64,000 bases of DNA from positions 1-64,000 of the forward strand of contig NZ_BCTF01000016.1 of assembly GCF_001571145.1 (NCBI RefSeq). The letters are read 5' to 3'. Source of the stretch: Hydrogenophaga flava NBRC 102514 (lineage in GTDB: Bacteria; Pseudomonadota; Gammaproteobacteria; Burkholderiales; Burkholderiaceae_C). Every line of letters starts with the position of its first letter. The first letter of the stretch is position 1. Shown here piece after piece: positions 16,207 to 29,863 of the stretch. Under the pieces are notes generated by a model that saw nothing but the letters and a program-made list of their open reading frames with translations, did not search any database and was not told where the DNA came from. The translations under genes and the position numbers were made by a program.

Positions 16207-17487
16207 GGTGAGCCTGGCCTTGAGCTTGGTGATGCCGATGAAGTCCATGATGATCTTCTCGTAGATCGGCTCGGACGTGCCTTTCTCCATCTTGCGCATG
16301 AAGTACTTCTCGAAGGCCACCTTGGCCAGGTGAACCCACTTGCCTTCGCTGAACCAGCTCACGTTGCGCGGCGGGATCTGGGGCAGGGCCACGAAGGCGG
16401 CGCCGGTATCACCGAAGTCGGCCAGGCAGACCGTGTTCCAGGTGGCCTTGTGCGTCGGCTCCTGACCGTCGAGCAGTTCGCGGATGTTGTGCGCCGTCGC
16501 CGTGACCATGGACTCGATCATGTAACCCGTCTTGGGTGTGCCGCAGGGGATGGGCGTGGCCTCCACCGGCGGGATGGCCACGCAGACACCGACGCTGAAG
16601 ATGTTTCTGAACTTGGGGTTGCACTGGTGTTCGTCGATGGTGATGAAGCCGCGCGGGTTGGTCAGGCCTTCGATGCCGAACACCGCTTCCACGCCCTTGA
16701 AGGCCGGCAGCATCATGCTGTGCCTGAAGGGCAGTACGTGTTCCTTGATGGGCTGGCCCTGGTCGTTGTGTTCGGTGACGAACATCTGGCCCGCTTCGAC
16801 TTTGGTGGTCTTTGCGTTGCAGATCCACTTGATGTGGCGCTGGCGCATGGCCGATTCGAGCATGCCCTTTGAGTCGCCGACGCCGCCCAGACCGAGGTGA
16901 CCAATGTAGGGCTCGGGTGTCACGTAGGTCATGGGCACCTGATCCCGGATCTTGCGGCGGCGCAGGTCGGTGTCCATGATCATCGCGAATTCGTAGGCGG
17001 GGCCAAAGCAGGACGCGCCCTGCACAGCGCCCACGACGATAGGGCCCGGCGCGTTCACGAACTCGTCCCAGGCGAGCCTGCTGGCTTCTGCGTGGCTCAC
17101 GTGGCAGACCGACTGGGTGTGGCCGCCGTGCGGGCCAAGGCCTTCGATCTCGTCGAACGCCAGCTTCGGCCCGGTGGCGATGACCAGATAGTCGTAGTCC
17201 ACACGGCTGCCGTCTTCCATCTCAATCTGGTTGGCATCGGGGTGGACGCGCTTGGCCCGCTGGATGATGGATTCGATGCCCTTTCGCTTGAGCGCCGGTG
17301 CGATGTCGACCTCGATGTCCTTGCGCTGGCGCCAGTCGACCGCCACCCAGGGGTTGGACGGCACGAAGTGGAACTTGGGGGCTTCGCTGATGACGGTGAT
17401 CGTGTCGCCCGGGCGGGCGAGGGCTTTCATCTCGTAGGCCATGGGCATGCCGCCGATGCCGGCGCCCAGAATGACGATGCGTGCCAT
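16198..17487 (-). CDS. sqr: Sulfide:quinone oxidoreductase-like flavoprotein
   Basis: This 429-aa protein is related to SQR/flavocytochrome c sulfide dehydrogenase; it would oxidise sulfide to polysulfide and pass electrons to quinone at the membrane. The FAD dinucleotide fold is ILGAGIGGMPMAYEMK at the N-terminus, and the second FAD segment is DYDYLVIATGPK. Redox cysteines are present near residue 128 (SVCHVSHAE), 160 (GASCFGPAYE) and in the C-terminal GVCVAIPPVEATPIPC region, the last with the FAD-ring motif. GGAGA precedes the ATG. A CsoR/CstR-like palindrome lies 37 bases upstream, fitting induction by reactive sulfur. Other NDH-2-like roles are possible but less likely. Confidence 0.85.
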   Translation of the reverse strand: MARIVILGAGIGGMPMAYEMKALARPGDTITVISEAPKFHFVPSNPWVAVDWRQRKDIEVDIAPALKRKGIESIIQRAKRVHPDANQIEMEDGSRVDYDYLVIATGPKLAFDEIEGLGPHGGHTQSVCHVSHAEASRLAWDEFVNAPGPIVVGAVQGASCFGPAYEFAMIMDTDLRRRKIRDQVPMTYVTPEPYIGHLGLGGVGDSKGMLESAMRQRHIKWICNAKTTKVEAGQMFVTEHNDQGQPIKEHVLPFRHSMMLPAFKGVEAVFGIEGLTNPRGFITIDEHQCNPKFRNIFSVGVCVAIPPVEATPIPCGTPKTGYMIESMVTATAHNIRELLDGQEPTHKATWNTVCLADFGDTGAAFVALPQIPPRNVSWFSEGKWVHLAKVAFEKYFMRKMEKGTSEPIYEKIIMDFIGITKLKARLTGK

Positions 17488-17524
17488 GGGGGTCTCCAGA
17501 GGTGGATCTTGAAGACCTGATCAT

Positions 17525-17544
17525 GTATTCCCCTGGGGGTATAC
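17525..17544. promoter_or_regulatory. CsoR/CstR-type operator upstream of sqr
   Basis: An imperfect palindrome of arms GTATnCCCC and GGGGnATAC (16 of 20 positions symmetric) lies 37 bases before the sqr start. C4/G4 arms flanked by ATAC/GTAT are the known hallmark of CsoR-family repressor sites, and the persulfide sensor CstR controls sulfide-oxidation genes through such sites. A second inverted repeat, GGCTTGAC-AAAA-GTCAAGCC, lies directly next to it at 17545-17564. No CsoR-family gene is in the window. Confidence 0.55.
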
Positions 17545-17598
17545 GGCTTGACAAAAGTCAAGCCCCGACCGAGGGGAAACCCGGCCGGCGATAGCCGG

Positions 17599-18489
17599 TC
17601 AGAGGCCCAGCGCGCGCAGGTCGATTAGCCCGTCGCGGACGGGCGGGCACCAGAAGTAGGCACCGGTTTGTGGTTCCGAGAAGCTGAACAGCGCATCGGT
17701 GATGCCGTCCTCGGCGCCTGACATGCGCCGCAACTGGGCTTCGAACGCGTCGAAGGAGTGGCCGAAGGCGGCGAACACCAGACCGCCGTTGTTGCCTTCC
17801 GCCCAAGGCATGGAGCGGCGCAACACGAAGGCCTCGGGGTCGAAGCTTTCCTGTGCGGTGCGCTTGACGTGGGCCGATTCGGGCGCGTCGTCGAGTTCTT
17901 CGTTGCTCTCCCGCTCGCGTCCGATGGTGTGGTCCTGCTGGTGTTTGGGCATGGCCTCGAAGCGGCTCATGTGGTGGTGCCAGCGCTGCACGGCCACAAA
18001 GCTGCTGCCGGCCAGATCGCCAGCTTCTTCGGGCAGCAGCGCCACGACCGGTGCCTCGTCGCCCTGCGGGTTTTCGGTGCCGTCCTCGTAGCCGGTGAGG
18101 TCCCGGCCCTGGTGGTGGTTGAAGGCGTCGGTGATGTCGGTCACATCGAACGCGGGTGCCAGCAGCGTTTCCAGGTGGCGGCTGCGGATCAGCAGGTCGC
18201 CGCGGTCGGTGCCGCGCAGCCAGACCAGCAGATCGGTGGGCGTGGCGGGCAGCTTGATGCGGGCGCCGTCGATGCCGGTGAAGGTTTTCAGGCCAGGCAC
18301 CTGGGTGCCCAGTTCGCGCACCAGCGAGGCGCCGATGCCCACCACGGTGGCGCTGCCATCGGCCTGGCTGGCCAGCCGTTTGAGCACCACGCGCGGGTCG
18401 ACGCCGACCCGCAGCTGGCAGGTGAGGTAGCGTCCGTGGGCGGGGATGGGTTCGAGGATGCCGGGTTGGGCGAGGTGGGCGATGCTCAT
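17599..18489 (-). CDS. Dyp-type peroxidase
   Basis: This 296-aa haem peroxidase of the dye-decolorising family has the distal GxxDG motif as GYEDGTENPQGDE (about residue 155). The proximal haem histidine is probably in the SAHVKRTAQESFDPEAFVLRR region, and a conserved distal arginine follows. There is no signal peptide, so it is cytosolic; family length is about 300 aa. Bacterial members of this class are often encapsulin cargo, but no encapsulin gene is adjacent. It lies between the sqr control region and the GntR gene on the same strand. The natural substrate is unknown. Confidence 0.92.
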   Translation of the reverse strand: MSIAHLAQPGILEPIPAHGRYLTCQLRVGVDPRVVLKRLASQADGSATVVGIGASLVRELGTQVPGLKTFTGIDGARIKLPATPTDLLVWLRGTDRGDLLIRSRHLETLLAPAFDVTDITDAFNHHQGRDLTGYEDGTENPQGDEAPVVALLPEEAGDLAGSSFVAVQRWHHHMSRFEAMPKHQQDHTIGRERESNEELDDAPESAHVKRTAQESFDPEAFVLRRSMPWAEGNNGGLVFAAFGHSFDAFEAQLRRMSGAEDGITDALFSFSEPQTGAYFWCPPVRDGLIDLRALGL

Positions 18490-18505
18490 GCCCGGAATTA
18501 TGGGC

Positions 18506-19141
18506 TCAGGTCGCCGCTTCGAGCCCGTTGCGGAAGTGCTCCTGCATGCGCTGGCGGGTCAGGTGGGCGTCGCGCGCGAGCAGGGCGGCCATGACCGCGC
18601 GGTGCTCGGCCAGCGACTCCTCGATTCGGCCGGACTTGAACAGCGAGCTGTGGCGGTTGAGCTTCATGACCTTGCGCAGATCGGCCACCATCTGCTGGCG
18701 CCAGCGGTTGTCGGCCATCTCCAGCAGCCGCATGTGGAACTGCTCGTTGACGGCGAAGAAGCGGTCGCGGTTGGTGATGGCGGTTTCCAGCTCGGCATGC
18801 AGGGTCTGCAGTTCGGTGCGCTGGGCGTCGGTGGCGCGCTCGGCCACCACGCCGGCGGCGTCGGATTCGAGCAGCGACAGCAGGTGGTAGACGTCGGCCA
18901 GGTCTTTCTCGGACACTTCCGTTACGTAGGCGCCGCGGCGCACCTTCATGGTCACCAGACCTTCGGCCGCCAGCACCTTGAGTGCCTCGCGCAGCGGGGT
19001 GCGGCTGATGCCGTATTCCTCGGCCAGCTTGAGTTCGTCGATCCAGCTGCCGGGCTCCAGTTCGCGCTTGAAGATGCGCTGGCGCAGGAGTTCGGCAACT
19101 TCTTCGTACAGGGCGCGGGGGGCAAGGGAGAGGGCAGACAT
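18506..19141 (-). CDS. GntR-family regulator (FadR/FCD subfamily)
   Basis: This 211-aa repressor-type protein has an N-terminal winged helix (about 10-75: LYEEVAELLRQRIFKRELEPG, then EEYGISRTPLREALKVLAAEGLV). The C-terminal all-helical FCD domain has probable metal/ligand histidines in NEQFHMRLLE and EHRAVMAAL. I chose the ATG at 19141; an in-frame start at 19201 would add 20 unlikely residues that lie inside the operator. The gene is divergent from the methylmalonyl-CoA mutase operon with a palindrome between them, so it probably controls propionyl-CoA catabolism and itself. Confidence 0.87.
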   Translation of the reverse strand: MSALSLAPRALYEEVAELLRQRIFKRELEPGSWIDELKLAEEYGISRTPLREALKVLAAEGLVTMKVRRGAYVTEVSEKDLADVYHLLSLLESDAAGVVAERATDAQRTELQTLHAELETAITNRDRFFAVNEQFHMRLLEMADNRWRQQMVADLRKVMKLNRHSSLFKSGRIEESLAEHRAVMAALLARDAHLTRQRMQEHFRNGLEAAT

Positions 19142-19191
19142 GCAGGAATGGGTCGGGTGACAGCGGCTGCATTGTAAGCCCGCTGGAATAT

Positions 19192-19220
19192 TTTGCATCA
19201 ATAATTATGAATGATGTAAA
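19192..19220. promoter_or_regulatory. Putative GntR operator in the mcm/GntR divergent region
   Basis: The inverted repeat TTTGCATCA-N11-TGATGTAAA (8 of 9 arm bases paired) surrounds an ATAATTAT core. It lies between the divergently read GntR and mutase genes in an AT-rich island of an otherwise GC-rich region. It is a good candidate for the GntR binding site and overlaps the likely promoters. Confidence 0.55.
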
Positions 19221-19282
19221 CTCCGCGGCCGGATCTGTTGCAGATCCCACACCGCTGTCCGTCCGCCAGAGCGAGCCCTGCC

Positions 19283-21435
<2,153 letters not shown>

Positions 21436-21439
<4 letters not shown>

Positions 21440-22440
21440 CGCCGGAGCAGATCCAGGCGGGCGTCGTTTCTGGCGGTGCCACGGTCCAGCGCCGCGCGAT
21501 GGCCAAGGCCATCACGCTGCTGGAGTCCACCCGCCCCGACCACCGCCAGCAGGCAGACGCGCTGCTGACCGGGCTGCTGCCGCACACCGGAGGTTCGTTC
21601 CGCCTGGGCATCAGTGGCGTGCCCGGCGTGGGCAAGAGCACCTTCATCGAGTCGCTGGGCCTGTACCTGATCGGCCAGGGCCACCGCGTCGCGGTGCTGG
21701 CGGTCGACCCGTCGTCATCGGTGTCGGGTGGTTCCATCCTGGGCGACAAGACGCGCATGGAGCACCTGAGCGTGCACGAGAAGGCCTACATCCGCCCCAG
21801 CCCCTCCAGTGGCACGCTGGGCGGGGTGGCCGAGAAGACGCGCGAGGCCATGCTGGTCTGCGAAGCCGCGGGCTACGACATCGTGATGGTGGAAACCGTG
21901 GGCGTGGGCCAGTCTGAGACCGCCGTGGCGAACATGACCGACATGTTCTGCCTGCTGCAACTGCCCAACGCGGGCGACGACCTGCAGGCGATCAAGAAGG
22001 GCGTGATGGAGCTGGCCGACCTGGTGGTCATCAACAAGGCCGACATCGACCCCGACGCCGCCACCCGCGCCCGCGCGCAGATCACCTCGTCGCTGCGCCT
22101 GCTCGGCCTGCATGGCAACCCGGAACACGTTCACCATGACCAGAAAGTCTGGCACCCGCAGGTGATCCAGATCAGCGCGCTGCACGGGCAGGGCGTGGAC
22201 ACCTTCTGGGCCGCCGTCAGCGAGTTCCGGCGCCTGCAGACCTCCAATGGCCGCCTGGCCGCACGCCGTCAGCAGCAGGCCACGGCCTGGATGTGGGAGC
22301 GCATCGACGCCGGCCTCAAGCAGCGCTTTCGCGAGCACCCGCGGGTGCGCGAGGCGCTGGACCTTTTCACGCGGCAGGTGCAGGCTGGCGAGCTCGCCGC
22401 CTCCACCGCCGCACGTCAGTTGCTCGAACGGTTCGATTGA
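21436..22440 (+). CDS. meaB: MeaB/ArgK-type G-protein chaperone of methylmalonyl-CoA mutase
   Basis: This 334-aa GTPase protects and reloads the mutase with adenosylcobalamin. Walker A is GVPGVGKST near residue 61. The switch regions are in [19 protein letters not shown] and [10 protein letters not shown], the G4 motif is NKAD, and the C-terminal helix forms the dimerisation arm. The GTG start at 21436 overlaps the mutase stop (GTGA), giving translational coupling, and rejects longer readings from 21172. The family's tie to mutase is well established and fits the adjacency. Confidence 0.95.
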
Positions 22441-22473
22441 ACCGGCAAGACACCGTTTTCACCGGAGACCACC

Positions 22474-24006
22474 ATGCAAGACATCCTGGACCAACTGGAA
22501 AAGAAGCGCGCCGCGGCGCGCCTGGGCGGCGGCGAAAAGCGCATTGCCGCCCAGCACAGCAAGGGCAAGCTGACGGCGCGTGAGCGCCTGGAAGTGCTGC
22601 TCGACGAAGGCACCTTCGAAGAGTGGGACATGTTCGTGGAGCACCGCTGCGTGGACTTCGGCATGCAGGAGCAGAAGGTGCCTGGTGACGGCGTCGTGAC
22701 CGGCTACGGCATGATCAACGGCCGCCTGGTGTTTGTCTTCAGCCAGGACTTCACCGTCTTCGGCGGCGCGCTGTCCGAGGCGCACGCCGAGAAGATCTGC
22801 AAGATCATGGACCAGGCCATGAAGGTCGGTGCCCCGGTGATCGGCCTCAACGATTCGGGCGGCGCCCGCATCCAGGAAGGCGTGGCCTCGCTCGGCGGTT
22901 ACGCCGAGGTGTTCCAGCGCAACGTGATGGCCAGCGGCGTGATCCCGCAGATCAGCATGATCATGGGCCCATCGGCCGGTGGCGCGGTGTATTCGCCCGC
23001 CATGACCGACTTCATCTTCATGGTCAAGGACAGCTCCTACATGTTCGTGACCGGCCCCGAAGTGGTGAAGACGGTGACGCACGAGGAAGTGACTGCCGAG
23101 GAGCTGGGCGGCGCGGTGACGCACAACACCAAGAGCGGCGTGGCCGACGGCGCGTTCGAGAACGATGTGGAGGCGCTGCTGATGCTGCGCCGCCTCTACA
23201 ACTACCTGCCGCTCAACAACAAGGAAAAGGCGCCGGTGCGCCCCAGCGGCGACCCGATCGACCGCATGGACAAGAGCCTGGACACGCTGGTGCCGGACAA
23301 CCCGAACAAGCCCTACGACATGAAGGAGCTGATCCTCAAGACGGTCGACGATGGCGACTTCTTCGAGATCCAGCCCGACTACGCCAAGAACATCCTGATC
23401 GGCTTTGCCCGCATGGACGGCCAGACCGTGGGCATCGTGGCCAACCAGCCCCTGGTGCTGGCTGGTTGCCTGGACATCAAGAGCTCGATCAAGGCGGCGC
23501 GCTTCGTGCGCTTCTGCGACGCCTTCAACATCCCGGTCGTGACCTTTGTCGACGTGCCCGGCTTCATGCCCGGCACTTCTCAAGAGTACGGCGGCATCAT
23601 CAAGCACGGTGCCAAGCTGCTCTACGCCTACGCCGAGTGCACGGTGCCCAAGATCACCGTCATCACCCGCAAGGCCTACGGCGGCGCTTACGACGTGATG
23701 GCGTCGAAGCACCTGCGCGGCGACGTGAACTTTGCCTGGCCCAATGCAGAGATCGCGGTGATGGGCGCCAAGGGTGCGGTGGAGATCATCTTCCGTGAAG
23801 AGAAGAAGGACCCGGCCAAGCTGGCTGAGCGCGAGGCCGAATACAAGGCGCGCTTCGCCAACCCCTTCGTGGCCGGGGCGCGCGGCTTCATCGACGACGT
23901 GATCCTGCCGTCGGAAACCCGCAAGCGCATCTGCCGCTCGCTGGTGATGCTCAAGGACAAGAAGATCGAGAACCCCTGGCGCAAGCACGGGAACATCCCG
24001 CTCTGA
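22474..24006 (+). CDS. pccB: Propionyl-CoA carboxylase beta subunit (carboxyltransferase)
   Basis: This 510-aa subunit moves carboxyl from biotin to propionyl-CoA, making (S)-methylmalonyl-CoA. The crotonase-like halves are clear: the N-terminal half carries [20 protein letters not shown] and [20 protein letters not shown] with acyl-CoA oxyanion glycines. The C-terminal half carries [30 protein letters not shown] and [10 protein letters not shown]. Family length is about 510 aa. GGAGA precedes the ATG. Its place between meaB and pccA supports propionyl-CoA as substrate rather than acetyl-CoA or methylcrotonyl-CoA. Confidence 0.94.
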   Translation: MQDILDQLEKKRAAARLGGGEKRIAAQHSKGKLTARERLEVLLDEGTFEEWDMFVEHRCVDFGMQEQKVPGDGVVTGYGMINGRLVFVFSQDFTVFGGALSEAHAEKICKIMDQAMKVGAPVIGLNDSGGARIQEGVASLGGYAEVFQRNVMASGVIPQISMIMGPSAGGAVYSPAMTDFIFMVKDSSYMFVTGPEVVKTVTHEEVTAEELGGAVTHNTKSGVADGAFENDVEALLMLRRLYNYLPLNNKEKAPVRPSGDPIDRMDKSLDTLVPDNPNKPYDMKELILKTVDDGDFFEIQPDYAKNILIGFARMDGQTVGIVANQPLVLAGCLDIKSSIKAARFVRFCDAFNIPVVTFVDVPGFMPGTSQEYGGIIKHGAKLLYAYAECTVPKITVITRKAYGGAYDVMASKHLRGDVNFAWPNAEIAVMGAKGAVEIIFREEKKDPAKLAEREAEYKARFANPFVAGARGFIDDVILPSETRKRICRSLVMLKDKKIENPWRKHGNIPL

Positions 24007-24026
24007 TCGCCCGAGGAGAAAAGAAC

Positions 24027-26074
<2,048 letters not shown>

Positions 26075-26078
<4 letters not shown>

Positions 26079-26566
26079 AAGGAACTCCTAGACCGTTCAA
26101 GGTGCTGGGCGTCCAGCAGATCGCCATCGGTGGCCCGGACAAGCTGCGCCTGCAGACCCTGTGGGTGGACATGCTGGGCCTGGAGAAGACCGGCACCTTC
26201 CAGAGCGAGCGCGAGAACGTCGACGAAGACATCTGCGCCATCGGCAGTGGCCCGTTCAAGGTCGAGGTGGACCTGATGCAGCCCATGGATCCCGAGAAGA
26301 AACCCGCAGTTCACACCACGCCGCTCAATCACATCGGCCTGTGGATCGACAACCTGCCGCTGGCGGTGGAATGGCTCAGTGCCAACGGCGTGCGTTTTGC
26401 ACCCGGCGGCATCCGCAAGGGCGCCGCGGGTTTTGACATCACCTTCCTGCACCCCAAGGCGAACGAAGAATTCCCGATCGCGGGGGAGGGTGTGCTGATT
26501 GAACTGGTGCAAGCACCGGCCGAGGTGGTCAACGCCTTTGCTGTCCTGGCTGCACAACCCGGTTGA
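26075..26566 (+). CDS. VOC-superfamily protein, probable methylmalonyl-CoA epimerase
   Basis: This 163-aa protein belongs to the vicinal-oxygen-chelate (glyoxalase) fold. Two beta-alpha-beta-beta-beta halves are visible: [31 protein letters not shown] and [25 protein letters not shown] with HxxxW and later Glu metal positions (VLIELVQAP). It is translationally coupled to pccA. The pathway needs an epimerase between carboxylase and mutase, and that enzyme is a VOC protein, so the role is likely. It is, however, longer than typical epimerases and reads like the lactoylglutathione-lyase group, so the call rests mainly on context. Confidence 0.75.
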
Positions 26567-26588
26567 ACCAGAGAAGCCGAGGAGACAG

Positions 26589-26621
26589 CCCCGCCGGGTG
26601 CACGCCTGGCGGGGTTTTTTT
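26589..26621 (+). terminator. Intrinsic terminator of the propionyl-CoA operon
   Basis: A 7-bp stem CCCCGCC/GGCGGGG (26589-26595 with 26608-26614) has a 12-nt loop and is followed by seven T's. It ends mcm-meaB-pccBA-epimerase and separates it from the convergent cupin gene. Confidence 0.9.
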
Positions 26622-26630
26622 ATCCGGCGG

Positions 26631-27002
26631 TCACTCGCAGATCATGTAGGTCTTGGTCAGGCGCTCCAGCACCTCAAAGGCGCCCTCAAAGCCTGGCGGG
26701 ATGTAGATGCCTTCTCCCGGTCCTGCTTCCTCGAAGCCGCCCCGCGCGTCGTGCACCCGGCAGCGGCCCTCGAGCACGGTGAACAGCTCGCGCTCGGTCG
26801 GCCCCATGGCGATGCGCCAGTGCCCCGGCTCGCAACGCCACACGCCGCAATACACCTGCCCGGCCGGCAGACCCTCGTCGATCCGGTTCCAGGTCTCCCG
26901 CATGGGGTTGCCGCGTAACAGCCGCTCCGGGCGCGGGTGGTCGATGGACGGGGTGCCCTCGGGGCGGGCGGTCAGTTTGAGGAGATGAGCGGTCGCGTTC
27001 AT
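26631..27002 (-). CDS. Cupin-domain protein (DUF861/EutQ-like)
   Basis: This is a 123-aa small beta-barrel protein. The segment from GQVYCGVWRCEPGHWRIAMGPTERELFTVLEGRCRVHD to GEGIYIPPGFEGAFEVLE matches the DUF861 cupins, with the Glu of TERELF and the PPGFEG turn. The usual metal histidines of motif 1 are largely missing, so enzymatic activity is uncertain. The ATG at 27002 gives a compact single-domain protein; an ORF start at 27134 adds an unlikely N-terminus. It lies alone, convergent with the propionyl-CoA operon. Function unknown. Confidence 0.75.
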   Translation of the reverse strand: MNATAHLLKLTARPEGTPSIDHPRPERLLRGNPMRETWNRIDEGLPAGQVYCGVWRCEPGHWRIAMGPTERELFTVLEGRCRVHDARGGFEEAGPGEGIYIPPGFEGAFEVLERLTKTYMICE

Positions 27003-27126
27003 GCGCGGATTGTGCCGCCACCCCGCCGCAGCCGGAACTGGCATGGAAGACCCGCGTTGTTTGATGCATTGGATGGCGGTCACTGGTCCTACGCTGGAGT
27101 CCTCTCCACATTTCGAGGAGTCCGCC

Positions 27127-27462
27127 ATGGGCACCCACGAACACCGCAGTCAGAACGATGCCAACCCCCACCGGGTTCCCCAGATGTCGCAGGGCGACGA
27201 CCGCTGGGCACAAAGGCCTTCAGGCTGGCGCGAGCGCGAGCCGGCATTGCCCTGGCCCACCGATCTGCTGGACGCCTTCAGCCTGCGCATGGCCAGCCAC
27301 GGAATGTCCATCAGCAGGCCCCTGATGCTCAGCGACAAATGCTACGCACTTCAGCAACTTGTGCACGGGCAGAACCTGGACGACGAAACCCTGCGCCTTC
27401 TGTCGGTGCAGCTGTTTCGCCACTTCCAGGCCCGCCAGTCTGGACTGCCCCAGGTTCATTGA
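27127..27462 (+). CDS. Small hypothetical protein upstream of a chemoreceptor gene
   Basis: This is a 111-aa hydrophilic protein I do not recognise. The N-terminal 50 residues are polar and probably disordered (many Asn, Gln, Arg). The C-terminal half is predicted helical (DLLDAFSLRMASHG, then LQQLVHGQNLDDETLRLLSVQLFRHFQ). There is no signal peptide or membrane helix. The start at 27127 has GAGGAG seven bases upstream, better than in-frame ATGs further up. It is 87 bases ahead of the methyl-accepting chemotaxis gene on the same strand and might be co-transcribed. Function unknown. Confidence 0.6.
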   Translation: MGTHEHRSQNDANPHRVPQMSQGDDRWAQRPSGWREREPALPWPTDLLDAFSLRMASHGMSISRPLMLSDKCYALQQLVHGQNLDDETLRLLSVQLFRHFQARQSGLPQVH

Positions 27463-27549
27463 CGGGCGCCGCGTGCGGGTCCCTCCCTATTCAATACCAC
27501 CGCCGGATTGCCGATAGACGGCAGATCCGATAGAAGGAGCTGACGGGCC

Positions 27550-29862
27550 ATGCCACGTTTCCAACCGTTCAAGCCCGGCGTATGGCTGATGCGCAAACTG
27601 AGACTCCCCGTCAAGTTGGGGATTCTTTCGATGGCGATCGTCATTCCGTTGCTGGTGGTGTGCGTGTCGCTGGTGCAGCGTATCTCAGACGAAATCCAGG
27701 TGCTGGAGGATGAGGTTCAGGGCGCCCAGGGCATCGCAGCGCTGAGTCAGCTGGTGACCCTGCTGCAGACCCACCGTGGGCAGACCAACATGCTGCTGGC
27801 GGGGGATGCCGCGGTGCGTTCCGCCCTCGACAAGACCCGAGGGTCGCTGCCCGCCTTGCTGAGCACCGCCGGTGCTGCACTCACTGCGCGGGAGTCGTTC
27901 GGTCTCGCGCAGGACTGGCGCGGCCTGGAAGTCCGCGTGCAGCAACTGGCAGACACCGAGAAGCTCTCCCGGCAACAGGCCTTCGACACCCACACCACCC
28001 TGATCGCCGACCTCAAGCGGCTGATGTACACGACAGGGGAACGCACCAGCCTGCTGTTCGATCCCGATCCGGCGAGCTACTTCCTGATGGACATCGCGGT
28101 CTCCCGCACTGTGCCCTGGTCGGAGCGCATCGCCCAGGTGCGGGGTCAGGGCGCGGGACTGCTGAGCCGGCCCGAGGGGATTGGCAACGACGCAGGAGGG
28201 CTTCGCGCCCAGCTGCGGCTTCTGACCGGCGATACCGACGACTTTCGCTTTGCCTCTTCGTTCGCGGAGCGCTACGGTCAGACAGGGCTGCCGTCGGATG
28301 CGGCCATCAAGGCTTCGGAGTCTTTTTTGGCGCTTGCGCTGGGTGCTGCCAATGGCACTGCCCAGGTCACCTCCGCCGAATACTTTGCGGCTGGCACCGC
28401 GGCGATTGCCGCTGCACAGGCCTACCAGACCGCCGTGCTGGACCGGCTGGCGCAACTGCTGGATGAGCGAAAGGCGACGGCTGAGGTGCAGTGGTGGACG
28501 GCAATGAGTGCCGCCATCCTCGGGCTGGCGGCCATGGGCTACCTGCTCACCTCGTTCTATTTCAGCTTCGTCATCGACTTTCGCCATGTCAGCCAAGTGA
28601 TGGGCGAGACCGCCAAGGGCAATCTGCGCGCCCATGTGAGGGTGCGCGGCAGCGACGAGCTGGCCGATCTGGCATCCCAGCTGGAAGGCATGATCAGCAA
28701 TCTCTCGGCCATGGTGGCCGAGGTGCGCAGCAACTCCGCCCTGGTCGCCTACGCAGGGAAGAGCCTGGCCTCCGGCAACCGGGAGCTGGCCGACCGCACC
28801 GAGCAGCAGGCGGCCAACCTGGAACAGACCGCTGCCAGCGTGCAGGAGCTCTCCAGCACGGTGCAGCGCAACGCCCAGACAGCCGGCGATTCGGACACCC
28901 AGGCCTCCCGGGTGCGCGACATCGCCGAAAGCGGCGCACAGGCCATGGTGCGCGCGGTCGAATCGGTCGAAGGCATCCAGAAGAGCGCCCAGCAGATGAA
29001 CGAGATCATCGGCGTGATCGACAGCCTGGCCTTCCAGACCAACATCCTGGCGCTGAATGCCGCCGTCGAGGCCGCGCGGGCGGGCGAACAGGGCCGCGGT
29101 TTTGCCGTGGTGGCGGCCGAGGTGCGCAGTCTGGCGCAGCGTTCGGCGGCGTCGTCCCGGGAGATCCGGGAGCTGATCCAGGCCTCCGGCCAGCAGGTCT
29201 CGACCAGCGTGGCCCAGATCCGGGCGGCCGGCACGAGCATGACCGAGATCGTCAACGGCGTGCGCGGTGTCGCCGCCAACATGTCGCTGATCTCCGCTGC
29301 CAGCGCGGAGCAGAGCGGCGGCCTCAGCGAGATCTCGTCGGCCGTGGGTCAGCTTGATGAGATCACGCAGCGCAACGCCCGCATGGTCGAGCGCGCGGTC
29401 CAGCAGGCCACCCAGCTGGAAGGCCGGGCCGCTACGCTGGCACAGGCGGTGTCGTCCTTTCAGCTGCAACAGGGTGCGGCCGAGGAGGCGATGGTGTTGG
29501 TGCAGCGGGCGCTCGAACTGCGCGCACGCACCAGCCGGGAGGCCTTCGTGAGCCAGATCACCGACCCGGCGCAGAACTTCCACGATCGCGACATGTACGT
29601 TTTTGCGCTCGACCGCAGCGGTGCCTACCGCGCCTTCGGCGGCAAGCCGGAAAAGGTCGGCGGCCGCGTGCAGGACATTCCCGGTGTGGATGGCGCCTCT
29701 CTGCTCGAAGCCATCGTGGCCCAGGCAGAACTGGAGCCGGGCTGGGTGGAATACGACATCACCAACCCGCAGACAGGCAGCGTGCAGACCAAGATGTCCT
29801 ACGTGACCAAGGTCGACGATCTGTACGTCGGTTGCGGCGTCTACAAGTCGCTGACCGTCTGA
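27550..29862 (+). CDS. Methyl-accepting chemotaxis protein with C-terminal Cache-like domain
   Basis: This is a 770-aa membrane chemoreceptor. TM1 is about residues 22-45 and TM2 about 315-340, enclosing a roughly 270-aa periplasmic helical sensor (nitrate/nitrite-sensor-like, with [21 protein letters not shown]). A HAMP domain follows, then the coiled-coil signalling domain with the conserved hairpin tip from [20 protein letters not shown] to [20 protein letters not shown]. After it come about 90 residues ([20 protein letters not shown] to [14 protein letters not shown]) resembling a single-Cache module in the cytoplasm. That would give two sensory inputs. The stop is one base from the convergent RnfB-like gene stop. 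Confidence 0.9.
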   Translation: MPRFQPFKPGVWLMRKLRLPVKLGILSMAIVIPLLVVCVSLVQRISDEIQVLEDEVQGAQGIAALSQLVTLLQTHRGQTNMLLAGDAAVRSALDKTRGSLPALLSTAGAALTARESFGLAQDWRGLEVRVQQLADTEKLSRQQAFDTHTTLIADLKRLMYTTGERTSLLFDPDPASYFLMDIAVSRTVPWSERIAQVRGQGAGLLSRPEGIGNDAGGLRAQLRLLTGDTDDFRFASSFAERYGQTGLPSDAAIKASESFLALALGAANGTAQVTSAEYFAAGTAAIAAAQAYQTAVLDRLAQLLDERKATAEVQWWTAMSAAILGLAAMGYLLTSFYFSFVIDFRHVSQVMGETAKGNLRAHVRVRGSDELADLASQLEGMISNLSAMVAEVRSNSALVAYAGKSLASGNRELADRTEQQAANLEQTAASVQELSSTVQRNAQTAGDSDTQASRVRDIAESGAQAMVRAVESVEGIQKSAQQMNEIIGVIDSLAFQTNILALNAAVEAARAGEQGRGFAVVAAEVRSLAQRSAASSREIRELIQASGQQVSTSVAQIRAAGTSMTEIVNGVRGVAANMSLISAASAEQSGGLSEISSAVGQLDEITQRNARMVERAVQQATQLEGRAATLAQAVSSFQLQQGAAEEAMVLVQRALELRARTSREAFVSQITDPAQNFHDRDMYVFALDRSGAYRAFGGKPEKVGGRVQDIPGVDGASLLEAIVAQAELEPGWVEYDITNPQTGSVQTKMSYVTKVDDLYVGCGVYKSLTV

Positions 29863-29863
29863 G

